The position numbers were made by a program, and so were the translations under genes. From Nitrospira sp. (GTDB taxonomy: Bacteria > Nitrospirota > Nitrospiria > Nitrospirales > Nitrospiraceae), in contig JAICVE010000004.1 of NCBI GenBank assembly GCA_025935475.1, positions 1 to 20,871 on the forward strand: a stretch of 20,871 bases of DNA, read 5' to 3'. This document shows, piece after piece, positions 6,385-12,972 of this stretch. Each line of letters starts with the position of its first letter. The stretch's first letter is position 1. Under the pieces are notes generated by a model. It saw only the letters and a program-made list of their open reading frames with translations, did not search any database and was not told where the DNA came from.

Positions 6385-7806
6385 TTAGGCAGCCAGTGGC
6401 TGCAGGTCTCGAATCCAACCGACTTGATACCGGTGGGCATGCGTTCGAAGAAACTCGTCAAATTGCCAGAGCGTAAGCGGGGGAGGCAAGGCCTGCCGCT
6501 CGGTAATGGTCCGCAACAGATCGTCATGATACCGGGCGTAGACGGCAAAATCGCGTGGGAACGACACCGGGTCGGCCCCGATGAATTTACTGCGGAGGGC
6601 CGCCTGCTGGATGAGGCCGCTCCAGTCGGCAATAGAGGGTAAACCGATCGAATCGACGCCGTGGGAAAACAGGGTCAGATAAATCTCCTCGAAGACCCGC
6701 GTCGAAAGGTAGGAGTGGAGCGCGGCAAGCGATCCCTCGGTATTGAACACCATCCAAAACGGAATTGAGCCCGTGCCCAAGCACCAATAGGGCTCCATCA
6801 GGATGAACGAATCCACGAGGAGACGTGTGGAGGACAGACCGCGCCGCTCGTTCCACCAGCGATGAAGGTCGGCGACCATCGGACTCATCGCCTCGGGCTC
6901 CTCGAACACCAGACGGCGCACCGAACAGGCCCGTTCCGCAGCATACGCCAGAACCTCGTCGCCGAGCGAGGGAGCGAACCCCCATTCGGCTTCGGGCGCC
7001 TTCCGATCCGCTTCGGGCGGATCCCACTTCGTGCGGTGTGAACGATACCGGCGCAGATATTCGGCGACGCGAGGACCGCCTCGATGCATTTCCTCACGCG
7101 TGGCGCCTCCCAGTGCGCCGAATTGAAAGAGATGACGGCCGCCGCAATCGGTCACCGGCCATGATAGTCGGCAATCCACCAGCACGATGGTGCCCCCCGG
7201 TTCCAGACATTGATCGAGGAATGTCCGATAGGTCTCTCCCAACGAGAGCTTCTTCACACGAAAATAGCTCATCCGGCGGACCATCAGGCGGTCTTGGACG
7301 GGATCGTGCATATGGTGGAGCTGCAATCCCGGATTGCGTTCGAGCACAGCGCGCGCTGGTTCCAGACTCCATCGGAGTTCGTCTTTGGGCTCGTCGGGAT
7401 GGACGCCGGACCGTGCGACCGGGACGAGAAAGGTTTGCGGGAGCCAGGGAATTCCCAACGCCGCCCAGAGATGGGCGGCGGCGCCGTTCGAAGATCCAAT
7501 GGCCACAGCGGGATAGCGTCGTTTGGGATATTGACTGACCGCCCAGCGCGCCAGATCGGTTTCGGTGACGCGGTCGAGTTGACGCGCGGCAATCGCCTCA
7601 AACCACCCGCTCCATATATACACTTGCTCCTGCAGGAACGATGGCAGCTGGTTGACCATGGCGGAAAGTCCCTTGACGGCCGGCCTGGCCCACGGCGGAA
7701 CGGCTCCCAGCATAGGGAAATCCCTGCCATGTAAAAAGCGGCCGAGCGCCGAGAGCATTGCCGACGCAGAGTCGAAATCTGCCAGATAACTTGGTTTGTC
7801 CGACAT
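6385..7806 (-). CDS. Unknown 473-aa protein, possible serine-hydrolase relative
   Basis: 473 aa from ATG 7806 (MSDKPSYLADFD), chosen because it falls one base after the upstream hydrolase stop. A longer frame opening at 8013 would overlap that gene. I do not recognise the family. A strand-turn-helix segment RYPAVAIGSSNGAAAHLW around 98-114 contains G-S-S-N-G, which fits a GxSxG nucleophile elbow, and EPGGTIVLVDCRLSW (202-216) looks like another core strand. There are no convincing membrane segments or signal peptide. The C-terminal third is rich in Trp, Phe and Tyr. Its place between two alpha/beta hydrolase genes and behind an SDR suggests a role in the same acyl or lipid pathway; this is inference. 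Confidence 0.85.
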   Translation of the reverse strand: MSDKPSYLADFDSASAMLSALGRFLHGRDFPMLGAVPPWARPAVKGLSAMVNQLPSFLQEQVYIWSGWFEAIAARQLDRVTETDLARWAVSQYPKRRYPAVAIGSSNGAAAHLWAALGIPWLPQTFLVPVARSGVHPDEPKDELRWSLEPARAVLERNPGLQLHHMHDPVQDRLMVRRMSYFRVKKLSLGETYRTFLDQCLEPGGTIVLVDCRLSWPVTDCGGRHLFQFGALGGATREEMHRGGPRVAEYLRRYRSHRTKWDPPEADRKAPEAEWGFAPSLGDEVLAYAAERACSVRRLVFEEPEAMSPMVADLHRWWNERRGLSSTRLLVDSFILMEPYWCLGTGSIPFWMVFNTEGSLAALHSYLSTRVFEEIYLTLFSHGVDSIGLPSIADWSGLIQQAALRSKFIGADPVSFPRDFAVYARYHDDLLRTITERQALPPPLTLWQFDEFLRTHAHRYQVGWIRDLQPLAA

Positions 7807-7807
7807 G

Positions 7808-8551
7808 TCACAACCGCAAGAAGGGTCGAATGGCATCGATGAAAATCGCCGGCGCCGTGTAGTTGATCGTGTGGGCCAATCCGGGAAGCACGAGCAGGTG
7901 TCCTTTTGGCAGCAACCGCACGATCCGTTCGGCCCAGCCCTGCGGAACCAGGACATCGCGGGAGCCTCGGACGACCAACGTCGGTGCGCTGATGTGAGGC
8001 AGCTTCGACTCAAGGCGATCAGACAAAGCCATGCGCACGGCGGCGGCGATGCCCCGCCAACCCGCTCTCCAATAGTCGCGGAGCATCAGCCTTCCCAGTC
8101 CGGGCGATTCAATCCGGGAATTCTTCATGAGACGAAGTACCTGCGTGCCCAGCGACCGGGCGGCGGGATCGATCGTTGGCCCTTGGAGCACAAGTCGCTG
8201 CACGAGTTCGGAATACCGAATGGCAAAGTCCACGAGAATCTGACACCCAAAACTATTGGCGATGAAATGCGCACGGGACAGCTTCAACTGCTGCATCCAC
8301 TCGGCAAGACAGTCTCCGAGATGATGCAGGTCGATGTGTGGCGGCCGGTCGCTCAATCCATAACCTGGCAGATCCGGAACATAGATCCTGGCAAAGGGCG
8401 ACAACTTATTGGCGGCGGGCATCATGTAATCACCGGCGAGCACGAATCCATGCACGAATACGACCGGCGGCGCAGAAGGACATCCGCCGACTCTCGTGTG
8501 GACGCGCCCCATTTGCAACGGGACACTGATTTGTTCCCACTGGACGTTCAT
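7808..8551 (-). CDS. Alpha/beta hydrolase
   Basis: 247 aa, a canonical alpha/beta hydrolase. It has oxyanion-region FVHGF (about 32-36), PDLPGYGLSDRP (59-70), nucleophile Ser100 in IANSFG, Asp199 in GSRDVLVP and His227 in GLAHTIN. The elbow is N-S-F-G rather than the commoner G-x-S-x-G, a known variant in this superfamily. It is cytoplasmic by lack of a signal. GAAGAGAT precedes the ATG at 8551 and overlaps the region of the preceding stop, six bases away. The next gene begins one base after its stop. Substrate unknown; an ester or thioester hydrolysis step next to an SDR is likely. Confidence 0.94.
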   Translation of the reverse strand: MNVQWEQISVPLQMGRVHTRVGGCPSAPPVVFVHGFVLAGDYMMPAANKLSPFARIYVPDLPGYGLSDRPPHIDLHHLGDCLAEWMQQLKLSRAHFIANSFGCQILVDFAIRYSELVQRLVLQGPTIDPAARSLGTQVLRLMKNSRIESPGLGRLMLRDYWRAGWRGIAAAVRMALSDRLESKLPHISAPTLVVRGSRDVLVPQGWAERIVRLLPKGHLLVLPGLAHTINYTAPAIFIDAIRPFLRL

Positions 8552-8557
8552 ATCTCT

Positions 8558-8788
8558 TCATGCGTTTTTCAGCGCGGATGGCATCACTGCCGCAATGTGA
8601 CGCCACGTGGCCCAGCACACCACACTGGCAAGCACGAGATGCAACAGCGTAAAGGTCGCCGTAGGAATCCACATAGCCGATTCTGCGGCGGTCATCAGTA
8701 AAGACATCGCGATCCCGAGTGCGGCGAAGATGATGTCAAAGCCCAGGGACATCGCCATGCGGATGCACGCCGCAAGCACCTCCGTCAT
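8558..8788 (-). CDS. Small two-helix membrane protein
   Basis: 76 aa. Hydrophobic segments lie near 8-36 (RMAMSLGFDIIFAALGIAM, then SLLMTAAESA) and 45-62 (FTLLHLVLASVVCWATW). No family is recognised. The start codon overlaps the SDR stop in an ATGA arrangement (8788-8785), a strong sign of translational coupling. The hydrolase gene starts six bases after its stop. It could be a membrane anchor or partner for the SDR and hydrolases. Confidence 0.75.
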   Translation of the reverse strand: MTEVLAACIRMAMSLGFDIIFAALGIAMSLLMTAAESAMWIPTATFTLLHLVLASVVCWATWRHIAAVMPSALKNA

Positions 8789-9864
8789 CGGGTCACAGGC
8801 TCGTCAAACAATTGGGCCGACACCGCGGACGCGGGTCGAGGCATGAGCCGTGTGACGCTATTGGATCTCGAACGGGCCTGAATCCACCAGGCCGCGAGTC
8901 CCATTCCGGCCAAGGCCAGCCACCCGCGATGCTGATTCATCCAGGCTTGCACGCTGTAGTCGAGCGCTCGATCGCTGAATTGTCCGCGGGCGCCATAGTC
9001 ACCCGGCAAGGGGCAGTAGAGGTTGTCCGGACGCCCCGGTTGCACCGGTTCTTGCGTTTGTTGCGATTCATATCCGATAGAGGCGAGGTAATGGTCGAGT
9101 GTGCCGGGGATGAATTTATCTCCGATGATCGCTTGGACGGTCGGGAAGCCGACAGCGAACGCTCGGCGACGGTGATGTGCCGCCCAATAGACGGCGCGTG
9201 CGATGACCTCTGGCTGATAAATGGGGGGAACCGGCTGAGGGTGGCGCGGCATACGCGTCCTGATCCAGGAGAACTGCGGGGTGTTCACCGCCGGCAGCTG
9301 CACGCTCGTGAGATGAACTCGACTGCCGTCGTGGATGAGCTCGGATCGAAGCGATTCCGTAAAGCCTTGCACGGCGTGTTTGGCGGCGCAGTAGGCGGAC
9401 TGCAATGGAATTGACCGGTAGGCCAGTGCGGAACCGATCTGGACGACAACACCACGATTACGCGGGACCATACGCCGAAGCGCTGCCAGCGTGCCATAGA
9501 CATAGCCGAGGTAGGTGACGTCTGTCACGCGGCGATATTCGTCCGCGTTCATTTGAAGGGCCGGAGAGAGGACCGAGACCATCGCATTGTTGATCCAGAT
9601 ATCGATGGGTCCCAATTCCTGCTCAATGCGTTCTGCCGCCTCGTCCACCGCCCGGTCATCGGAGACGTCCGTGGGGATCTCAAGGGCACGACCGCCTAGG
9701 CGTTCCACATCGAGCCGCGCGCCTGCCAATCCGTCACGACTTCTCGCGAGAAGACCCAAGGAGTCCCCATGCTTAGCGAACTCGCGCACGATCGCTCTTC
9801 CGACACCGGCGGACGCGCCTGTCACGACGACGACTTTGGATCGTCCTCTTCCTGCTTCCCTCAT
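8785..9864 (-). CDS. Short-chain dehydrogenase/reductase with C-terminal membrane tail
   Basis: 359 aa from ATG 9864, which overlaps the upstream stop as ATGA; a longer frame from 9927 is rejected on that ground. It is a classical SDR: cofactor motif TGASAGVG (15-22), an Asp after strand 3 (TDVSD, 65-69), NNA (92-94), and catalytic Ser145, Tyr158 and Lys162 (SAYCAAKHA). It is probably NAD(P)-dependent and reduces or oxidises a lipid-like alcohol or ketone. Beyond the usual 250 residues there is an extension of about 100 residues ending in a hydrophobic segment (GWLALAGMGLAAWWIQA, 314-330). This suggests membrane attachment near its small membrane-protein neighbours. Confidence 0.95.
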   Translation of the reverse strand: MREAGRGRSKVVVVTGASAGVGRAIVREFAKHGDSLGLLARSRDGLAGARLDVERLGGRALEIPTDVSDDRAVDEAAERIEQELGPIDIWINNAMVSVLSPALQMNADEYRRVTDVTYLGYVYGTLAALRRMVPRNRGVVVQIGSALAYRSIPLQSAYCAAKHAVQGFTESLRSELIHDGSRVHLTSVQLPAVNTPQFSWIRTRMPRHPQPVPPIYQPEVIARAVYWAAHHRRRAFAVGFPTVQAIIGDKFIPGTLDHYLASIGYESQQTQEPVQPGRPDNLYCPLPGDYGARGQFSDRALDYSVQAWMNQHRGWLALAGMGLAAWWIQARSRSNSVTRLMPRPASAVSAQLFDEPVTR

Positions 9865-10067
9865 TGCTTCGCCGCTCCCACGGTGGTGTCTTGTCCTTGG
9901 TGCGGTTGGTGACCGACGCTGACCCATATGGAGAGAACCAGCAGCACCAACAGCAGGTAAAAGGCCACACGAACCGCGTCAAGATACGGTGTGGTGAACA
10001 CGCCAAACGCATACAAGGCGAACACAATCACCGCTGTGAGCAAGAGTCCTGTCAAAAACATCATCAT
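9861..10067 (-). CDS. Small two-helix membrane protein, first gene of the SDR operon
   Basis: 68 aa with two hydrophobic segments (MFLTGLLLTAVIVFALYAFGVF at 3-24, and VAFYLLLVLLVLSIWVSV at 34-51) and a short polar tail. The ATG at 10067 has a consensus GGAGG five bases upstream (10077-10073). Its stop overlaps the SDR start as ATGA. A longer in-frame opening to 10541 exists, but it would read through the predicted sigma54 promoter and the palindrome, so the short form is preferred. No family recognised; it heads the seven-gene coupled operon. Confidence 0.8.
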   Translation of the reverse strand: MMMFLTGLLLTAVIVFALYAFGVFTTPYLDAVRVAFYLLLVLLVLSIWVSVGHQPHQGQDTTVGAAKQ

Positions 10068-10277
10068 GAGAACCTCCGTATCATCCGGCGCTTTGCCACT
10101 CTCCCTTCGGCGTCCTACTCGCCCCTGGCAAATGCGATCGTCGTGAACAGAGTGTTTGGCGCCTGACGATGATGTGTGTTGCACGACAAGCAGTTCATCG
10201 AACTCCATGAGGCCGGCGCTGCGCAGAACAACCAGTCGATACGGGCCGACCGGCGATTGGGAGATTGCGAATGAGGG

Positions 10278-10293
10278 TGCAAGCAGGGTGCCG
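10278..10293 (-). promoter_or_regulatory. Putative sigma54 promoter of the SDR/hydrolase operon
   Basis: The minus strand reads CGGCACCCTGCTTGCA. GGCAC and TTGCA match the -24/-12 consensus and GG and GC are exactly ten bases apart, making this the best promoter match in the window. Transcription would start near 10267. The palindrome at 10368-10388 is centred 86 bp upstream of the GG. Confidence 0.7.
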
Positions 10294-10367
10294 ACGGGAT
10301 GCGGTCCTGCCATCTCTAACTCAACCTTCGTCGTGTACGCCACTGATCGGCTGGACCTTCTGTCCAC

Positions 10368-10388
10368 GTCCAGACAATTTGTCTGGAC
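10368..10388. promoter_or_regulatory. Longest copy of the putative activator palindrome
   Basis: Perfect 10-base arms GTCCAGACAA and TTGTCTGGAC flank a single T, containing GACA-N3-TGTC at 10373-10383. The CAGACA/TGTCTG portion is shared with the site at 5337-5353, and the GACAA/TTGTC core with the site at 18946-18958. It lies between two outward sigma54-like promoters, 86 bp and 61 bp from their GG pairs, so one bound activator could serve both. Confidence 0.7.
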
Positions 10389-10437
10389 AATGTGGAGGCT
10401 GATCTCCGCAAGCTGGGGAAATCCCGCATCTTCGAAG

Positions 10438-10453
10438 CGGCCCACGATTTGCA
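10438..10453 (+). promoter_or_regulatory. Putative sigma54 promoter facing the small secreted protein
   Basis: CGGCCCACGATTTGCA has GG and GC ten bases apart, GGC at -24 and a perfect TTGCA at -12. Transcription would begin near 10464, about 50 bases before the GTG at 10515. The palindrome is centred 61 bp upstream of the GG, the shortest spacing of the set. Confidence 0.5.
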
Positions 10454-10514
10454 CGAGGCTCCTGAATGAGTCGGACGAAGTGCCCCTCGATCTCGCGGCA
10501 TCCTTCCGAGGCAT

Positions 10515-10751
10515 GTGGTGATAGGCCAGTTGCTGCGTCAAATTGGCGTCGTGATCGGGCTAACGGTCATTCTGACGTTTCCGGTGACCGTGGTATCCGG
10601 AGCCGGGTCCCAGAAACAAGCCGATCATGATCATACGAACTGTGTGGCAGTGACCGGTGGCAAGGGGCATGTTCGCGGAGTAGTAGAGGATCTGAGCCGG
10701 CACGTACAAGTTTCGTCGGCAATGCGAGCACACAGGCTAGACGAGAGGTGA
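10515..10751 (+). CDS. Possible small secreted protein
   Basis: 78 aa from GTG 10515, with GAGG a few bases upstream. The N-terminus looks like a signal peptide: short polar start, one Arg, hydrophobic IGVVIGLTVILTFPVTVVSG, then a likely cleavage near 30. The mature part is short and His-rich at first (QADHDHTNC), with one Cys and no recognised family. The main support is position: a sigma54-like promoter and the strongest palindrome lie just upstream. Codon evidence is weak and the gene may be spurious or a remnant. It precedes the PRC-barrel gene by 178 bases. Confidence 0.4.
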   Translation: MVIGQLLRQIGVVIGLTVILTFPVTVVSGAGSQKQADHDHTNCVAVTGGKGHVRGVVEDLSRHVQVSSAMRAHRLDER

Positions 10752-10929
10752 TGATATGCACAAGCGTGCAGCCAGCGCTGAGAAGAAATCATGCAAAACG
10801 CCAGCAGAGGGAGGACCAGCTGCTGATCGAGGCGAGGCCGGCTTGCTGCCGTCGTCGAGGGAGTATCTGAGCCAGATGGCAAGTGATTGGGTCGAACGGC
10901 GAATTCCTACTAATAACAGGAGGGCTTTC

Positions 10930-11622
10930 ATGAAGACTACAATGCTGACGATGATGATTTTGGCCTTGTTGACCTGTTTCGTGATGACCGGACCGGTTCC
11001 TGTCATGGCAGAGCCGTCAGGCTCCACCACGATGGGCGGAGGCGGCATGCCGCAGGCTGACAAAATTCCGCATGACAAGCAAACCGATCTCACTCCCGGG
11101 CAGCCAGGCGTTCCCGACGAATATGCGACAACGCCGGTTCGTCAGGGCAAACTGAAGGAAGTCACCGACAGCAAGTGGTTGAATCAGCCGGTGACCAATA
11201 CCCAGGGCGAACAGCTTGGCAAGATCACCAAGGTCCTGAAGGACGAGCAAACGCAGAACATCGAATACGTGATGTTCCAGTTGAAGGATGCTCAATCGGC
11301 CCGCCCTCTGCCCTGGAGCAAGTTCCAGGAAAAAGGCGACAAGCTGGTGCTCAATGCGACCAAAGAGGAACTGCTCCCCAGTGTGAGTTCAAAGGATGCG
11401 AAAGATATGTCGCCGGATTTGGCGATGTTCATGGATGAGATCGAGCAGAAGCGAAATGAGCCTAAGGCAGCGGGCGGCGGCAATGAGGCCAAGGCCGGCG
11501 ATCCTGGTACGCTGTCCGGCGCGGCGACAATGGGTGAAGACGCGACAGGCACGCATCGGTCGGCCCCTGCGACCCCCGCTCCCGGTTTCGAACACGACGC
11601 CGACAAGGCGAAGAAAAAGTAA
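10930..11622 (+). CDS. Secreted PRC-barrel domain protein
   Basis: 230 aa from ATG 10930, chosen for the adjacent GGAGGG and because the signal peptide (MKTTMLTMMILALLTCFVMT, with cleavage near VMA at 25-27) begins there. A frame opening at 10756 would bury this signal. Residues about 76-150 form a PRC-barrel-like beta domain (SKWLNQPVTNTQGEQLGKIT, then the segment IEYVMFQL, then PLPWSKF). The flanks are Gly, Pro, Lys and Ala-rich and look disordered. PRC-barrel proteins of this exported type are common near stress genes; the ligand is unknown. It is followed by a strong hairpin at 11641. Confidence 0.9.
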   Translation: MKTTMLTMMILALLTCFVMTGPVPVMAEPSGSTTMGGGGMPQADKIPHDKQTDLTPGQPGVPDEYATTPVRQGKLKEVTDSKWLNQPVTNTQGEQLGKITKVLKDEQTQNIEYVMFQLKDAQSARPLPWSKFQEKGDKLVLNATKEELLPSVSSKDAKDMSPDLAMFMDEIEQKRNEPKAAGGGNEAKAGDPGTLSGAATMGEDATGTHRSAPATPAPGFEHDADKAKKK

Positions 11623-11640
11623 CTCGCACCCAGGCCTGGT

Positions 11641-11675
11641 CCCGCCCGATCGGCATTTGTTCCGGTCGAGGCGGG
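11641..11675 (+). terminator. Hairpin after the PRC-barrel gene
   Basis: CCCGCC pairs with GGCGGG and CGATCGG pairs with CCGGTCG (one G-T pair). This gives a stem of about 13 pairs with one bulged base and an 8-base loop, starting 18 bases after the stop. No T-run follows, so termination is probable from position and stability only. Confidence 0.45.
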
Positions 11676-11818
11676 GCAAGGTTCCTACCCTGTATCCCCC
11701 TCTTGTTGTGTGTAAGAACGGCGAAGGAGTTTTTGTCCGGCGACGGGCTTACTTGTCTGAATGTCGGCGGAGTGTCGCTATGAAGCAGCCACCATCAAGC
11801 GTTTTCATCAATTTCATG

Positions 11819-11834
11819 CGGCCTGTCTCTTGCA
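11819..11834 (+). promoter_or_regulatory. Possible sigma54 promoter of the cupredoxin-like lipoprotein gene
   Basis: CGGCCTGTCTCTTGCA has GG and GC ten bases apart and a perfect TTGCA. Transcription would begin near 11845, giving a leader of about 70 bases. No complete GACA-N3-TGTC palindrome is upstream. Two TTGTC half sites 20 bases apart (11733-11738 and 11753-11758) lie at about the right distance, so control by the same regulator is uncertain. Confidence 0.4.
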
Positions 11835-11917
11835 CATCTTGGTGATTGTTTCTTGCGCATCACGCGGCGGTCGTACACTTCAATCACGTGTTACACATTT
11901 TCATGGAGGGAAACACA

Positions 11918-12451
11918 ATGAAAGGACATCGCATCATCCTTGGGTCTGCTCTGTTGATGCTTGCCGGCTGTCAAACCATCGGCGGAGAGAGCTTGCCGAC
12001 GTTGACTCGTACGGGCGAAGTGAAGGACGTGGTGATTCGTGAGACTGCCGAGCCTGCATCAGTGACGGTCAATCCCGGCGATGAGGTTCGTTGGATCAAT
12101 AAACGCCAGGACAATGTCAAGGTGATTTTCTTGAATCCAATGACGGAAAACCTCTCGTGCCAGCGCAACTTCGGTGGTCTGCTGGGATTTGGAACCAAGC
12201 GCAATGAATATTCGGCCAAATTGGGGCCCAATGAAACGGCTAGCGTCTGTTTTCGCGATCCGGGTGAGGTGAGGTATGTGGTACGAGCCAAGTCAGGTGA
12301 TCCCATAGGCGAGCAAAATATCGCTGGCAACATCATGATCGGGCGGGACATGGCTCGTGAAGCGCCTGTCCAGAAGGAGGACCGCCGGACTTCAACTAGT
12401 GAAGAGCGTAGCGCGGCACGTGTTGACGAAGAGCCAGGGACCGTTCGCTAG
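11918..12451 (+). CDS. Cupredoxin-like lipoprotein
   Basis: 177 aa from ATG 11918, preceded by GGAGGG. It has a lipoprotein signal peptide with lipobox LAGC and acylated Cys18. Residues about 45-142 read like a single cupredoxin-type beta sandwich (PASVTVNPGDEVRWINKRQD, then GPNETASVCFRDPGEVRYVV). The usual His-Cys-His copper ligand set is not apparent: Cys81 and Cys111 are present, but there is no matching C-terminal His, so copper binding is doubtful and a disulfide is possible. The C-terminal 35 residues are charged and probably disordered. It is expected to be an envelope-anchored protein of unknown role. Confidence 0.88.
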   Translation: MKGHRIILGSALLMLAGCQTIGGESLPTLTRTGEVKDVVIRETAEPASVTVNPGDEVRWINKRQDNVKVIFLNPMTENLSCQRNFGGLLGFGTKRNEYSAKLGPNETASVCFRDPGEVRYVVRAKSGDPIGEQNIAGNIMIGRDMAREAPVQKEDRRTSTSEERSAARVDEEPGTVR

Positions 12452-12461
12452 GAAACTGCCG

Positions 12462-12527
12462 AGGCCACGACTGGGGGCGGACCCTAGGGTGAGCTAGAGA
12501 GTTCACTAATGTCCCTAGTCGTGGCCT
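12462..12527. other. Nested inverted-repeat structure between lipoprotein and BON genes
   Basis: AGGCCACGACT (12462-12472) and AGTCGTGGCCT (12517-12527) are perfect 11-base inverted repeats. Between them lie the palindrome ACCCTAGGGT (12481-12490) and a small GTGA/TCAC hairpin. The transcript could fold as a closed outer stem with one or two inner hairpins. It begins ten bases after the lipoprotein stop, so it may be a terminator or mRNA-stabilising structure, or a small structured RNA. Confidence 0.5.
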
Positions 12528-12582
12528 TATGGTCTGATGGGCACAGACGGGGTCCTCTCATGTCAATGGTGAAGGAGGCGTC

Positions 12583-12840
12583 ATGCTGCAATTAGTCCAG
12601 GACTGGTATGTCGCACGCGAAGTCAATCACGACGAGAGCTTGACTGAAACGCTGATGGAGTGGTTCAGCCGCCGGCCCTCCTTGCGTGACGTGACGGTGT
12701 TTGTTGCGGAGGGTGTGGCGACGCTGCGGGGTTCAGTCCCGACGAATTGGGACAGGGCGCTGGCGATCGAGTTGGCGTGGGATGCGGGAGCCGAGGATAT
12801 TCAGGACGATCTAAAGTTGACACGACCGCTGGCCGCCTAA
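12583..12840 (+). CDS. Small BON-domain protein
   Basis: 85 aa. Residues about 20-80 form one BON domain (SLTETLMEWFSRRPSLRDVTVFV in two parts, then GVATLRGSVPTNWDRALAIELA and DDLKL). This fold is found in envelope and osmotic-stress proteins and is thought to bind phospholipid or other ligands. Unlike most family members it has no signal peptide or lipobox, so it is probably cytoplasmic or misses an export signal upstream. AAGGAGG just before the ATG at 12583 supports the start. The next gene begins 132 bases later. Confidence 0.88.
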   Translation: MLQLVQDWYVAREVNHDESLTETLMEWFSRRPSLRDVTVFVAEGVATLRGSVPTNWDRALAIELAWDAGAEDIQDDLKLTRPLAA

Positions 12841-12972
12841 CTGCTACCGCCTATTTCTTTGACCGGCATCGAGAGCGGCTTGATGCCGGCATTCCCTTTA
12901 CAACAGCATGCGCCGGAATCGTCAAGGGAAGGGTTCCTCTTCTCCCTGGTAGGCGCGAGGTGTGACATAGTG

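Larger units (their letters stand above)
10068..10514. other. Divergent regulatory region between the SDR operon and a plus-strand small gene
   Basis: 447 bases without an accepted gene. It holds the best palindrome of the window (10368-10388) with a sigma54-like element on each side pointing outward (10278-10293 minus, 10438-10453 plus). The minus transcript would have a leader of about 200 bases before the small membrane-protein gene. Open frames exist on both strands across it, but none has recognisable features. A regulatory leader RNA is possible but no specific fold is claimed. Confidence 0.6.

Noticed and set aside
5697..6632. A 311-codon minus-strand frame
   Set aside because: It is out of frame with, and overlaps, two better-supported minus-strand genes and has the Ser/Arg/Pro-rich look of a shadow frame.
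5737..6642. A 301-codon plus-strand frame
   Set aside because: It lies opposite the alpha/beta hydrolase and the 473-aa gene, which have clear motifs and coupled starts; this frame has none.
7807..8013. N-terminal extension of the 473-aa protein
   Set aside because: It would overlap the upstream hydrolase by about 200 bases; ATG 7806 gives a one-base gap consistent with the rest of the operon.
9861..10541. A 226-codon minus-strand frame covering the intergenic region and the small membrane-protein gene
   Set aside because: Its N-terminal 158 codons cross the predicted sigma54 promoter and the best palindrome, show no family features, and the consensus GGAGG lies directly before the internal ATG at 10067.
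10756..10929. N-terminal extension of the PRC-barrel protein
   Set aside because: It would place the signal peptide about 60 residues inside the protein; GGAGGG precedes the ATG at 10930.
12841..12972. GG-N10-GC match upstream of the HAD-ATPase gene
   Set aside because: The -12 half lacks TTGC and no palindrome lies upstream; such matches occur by chance.
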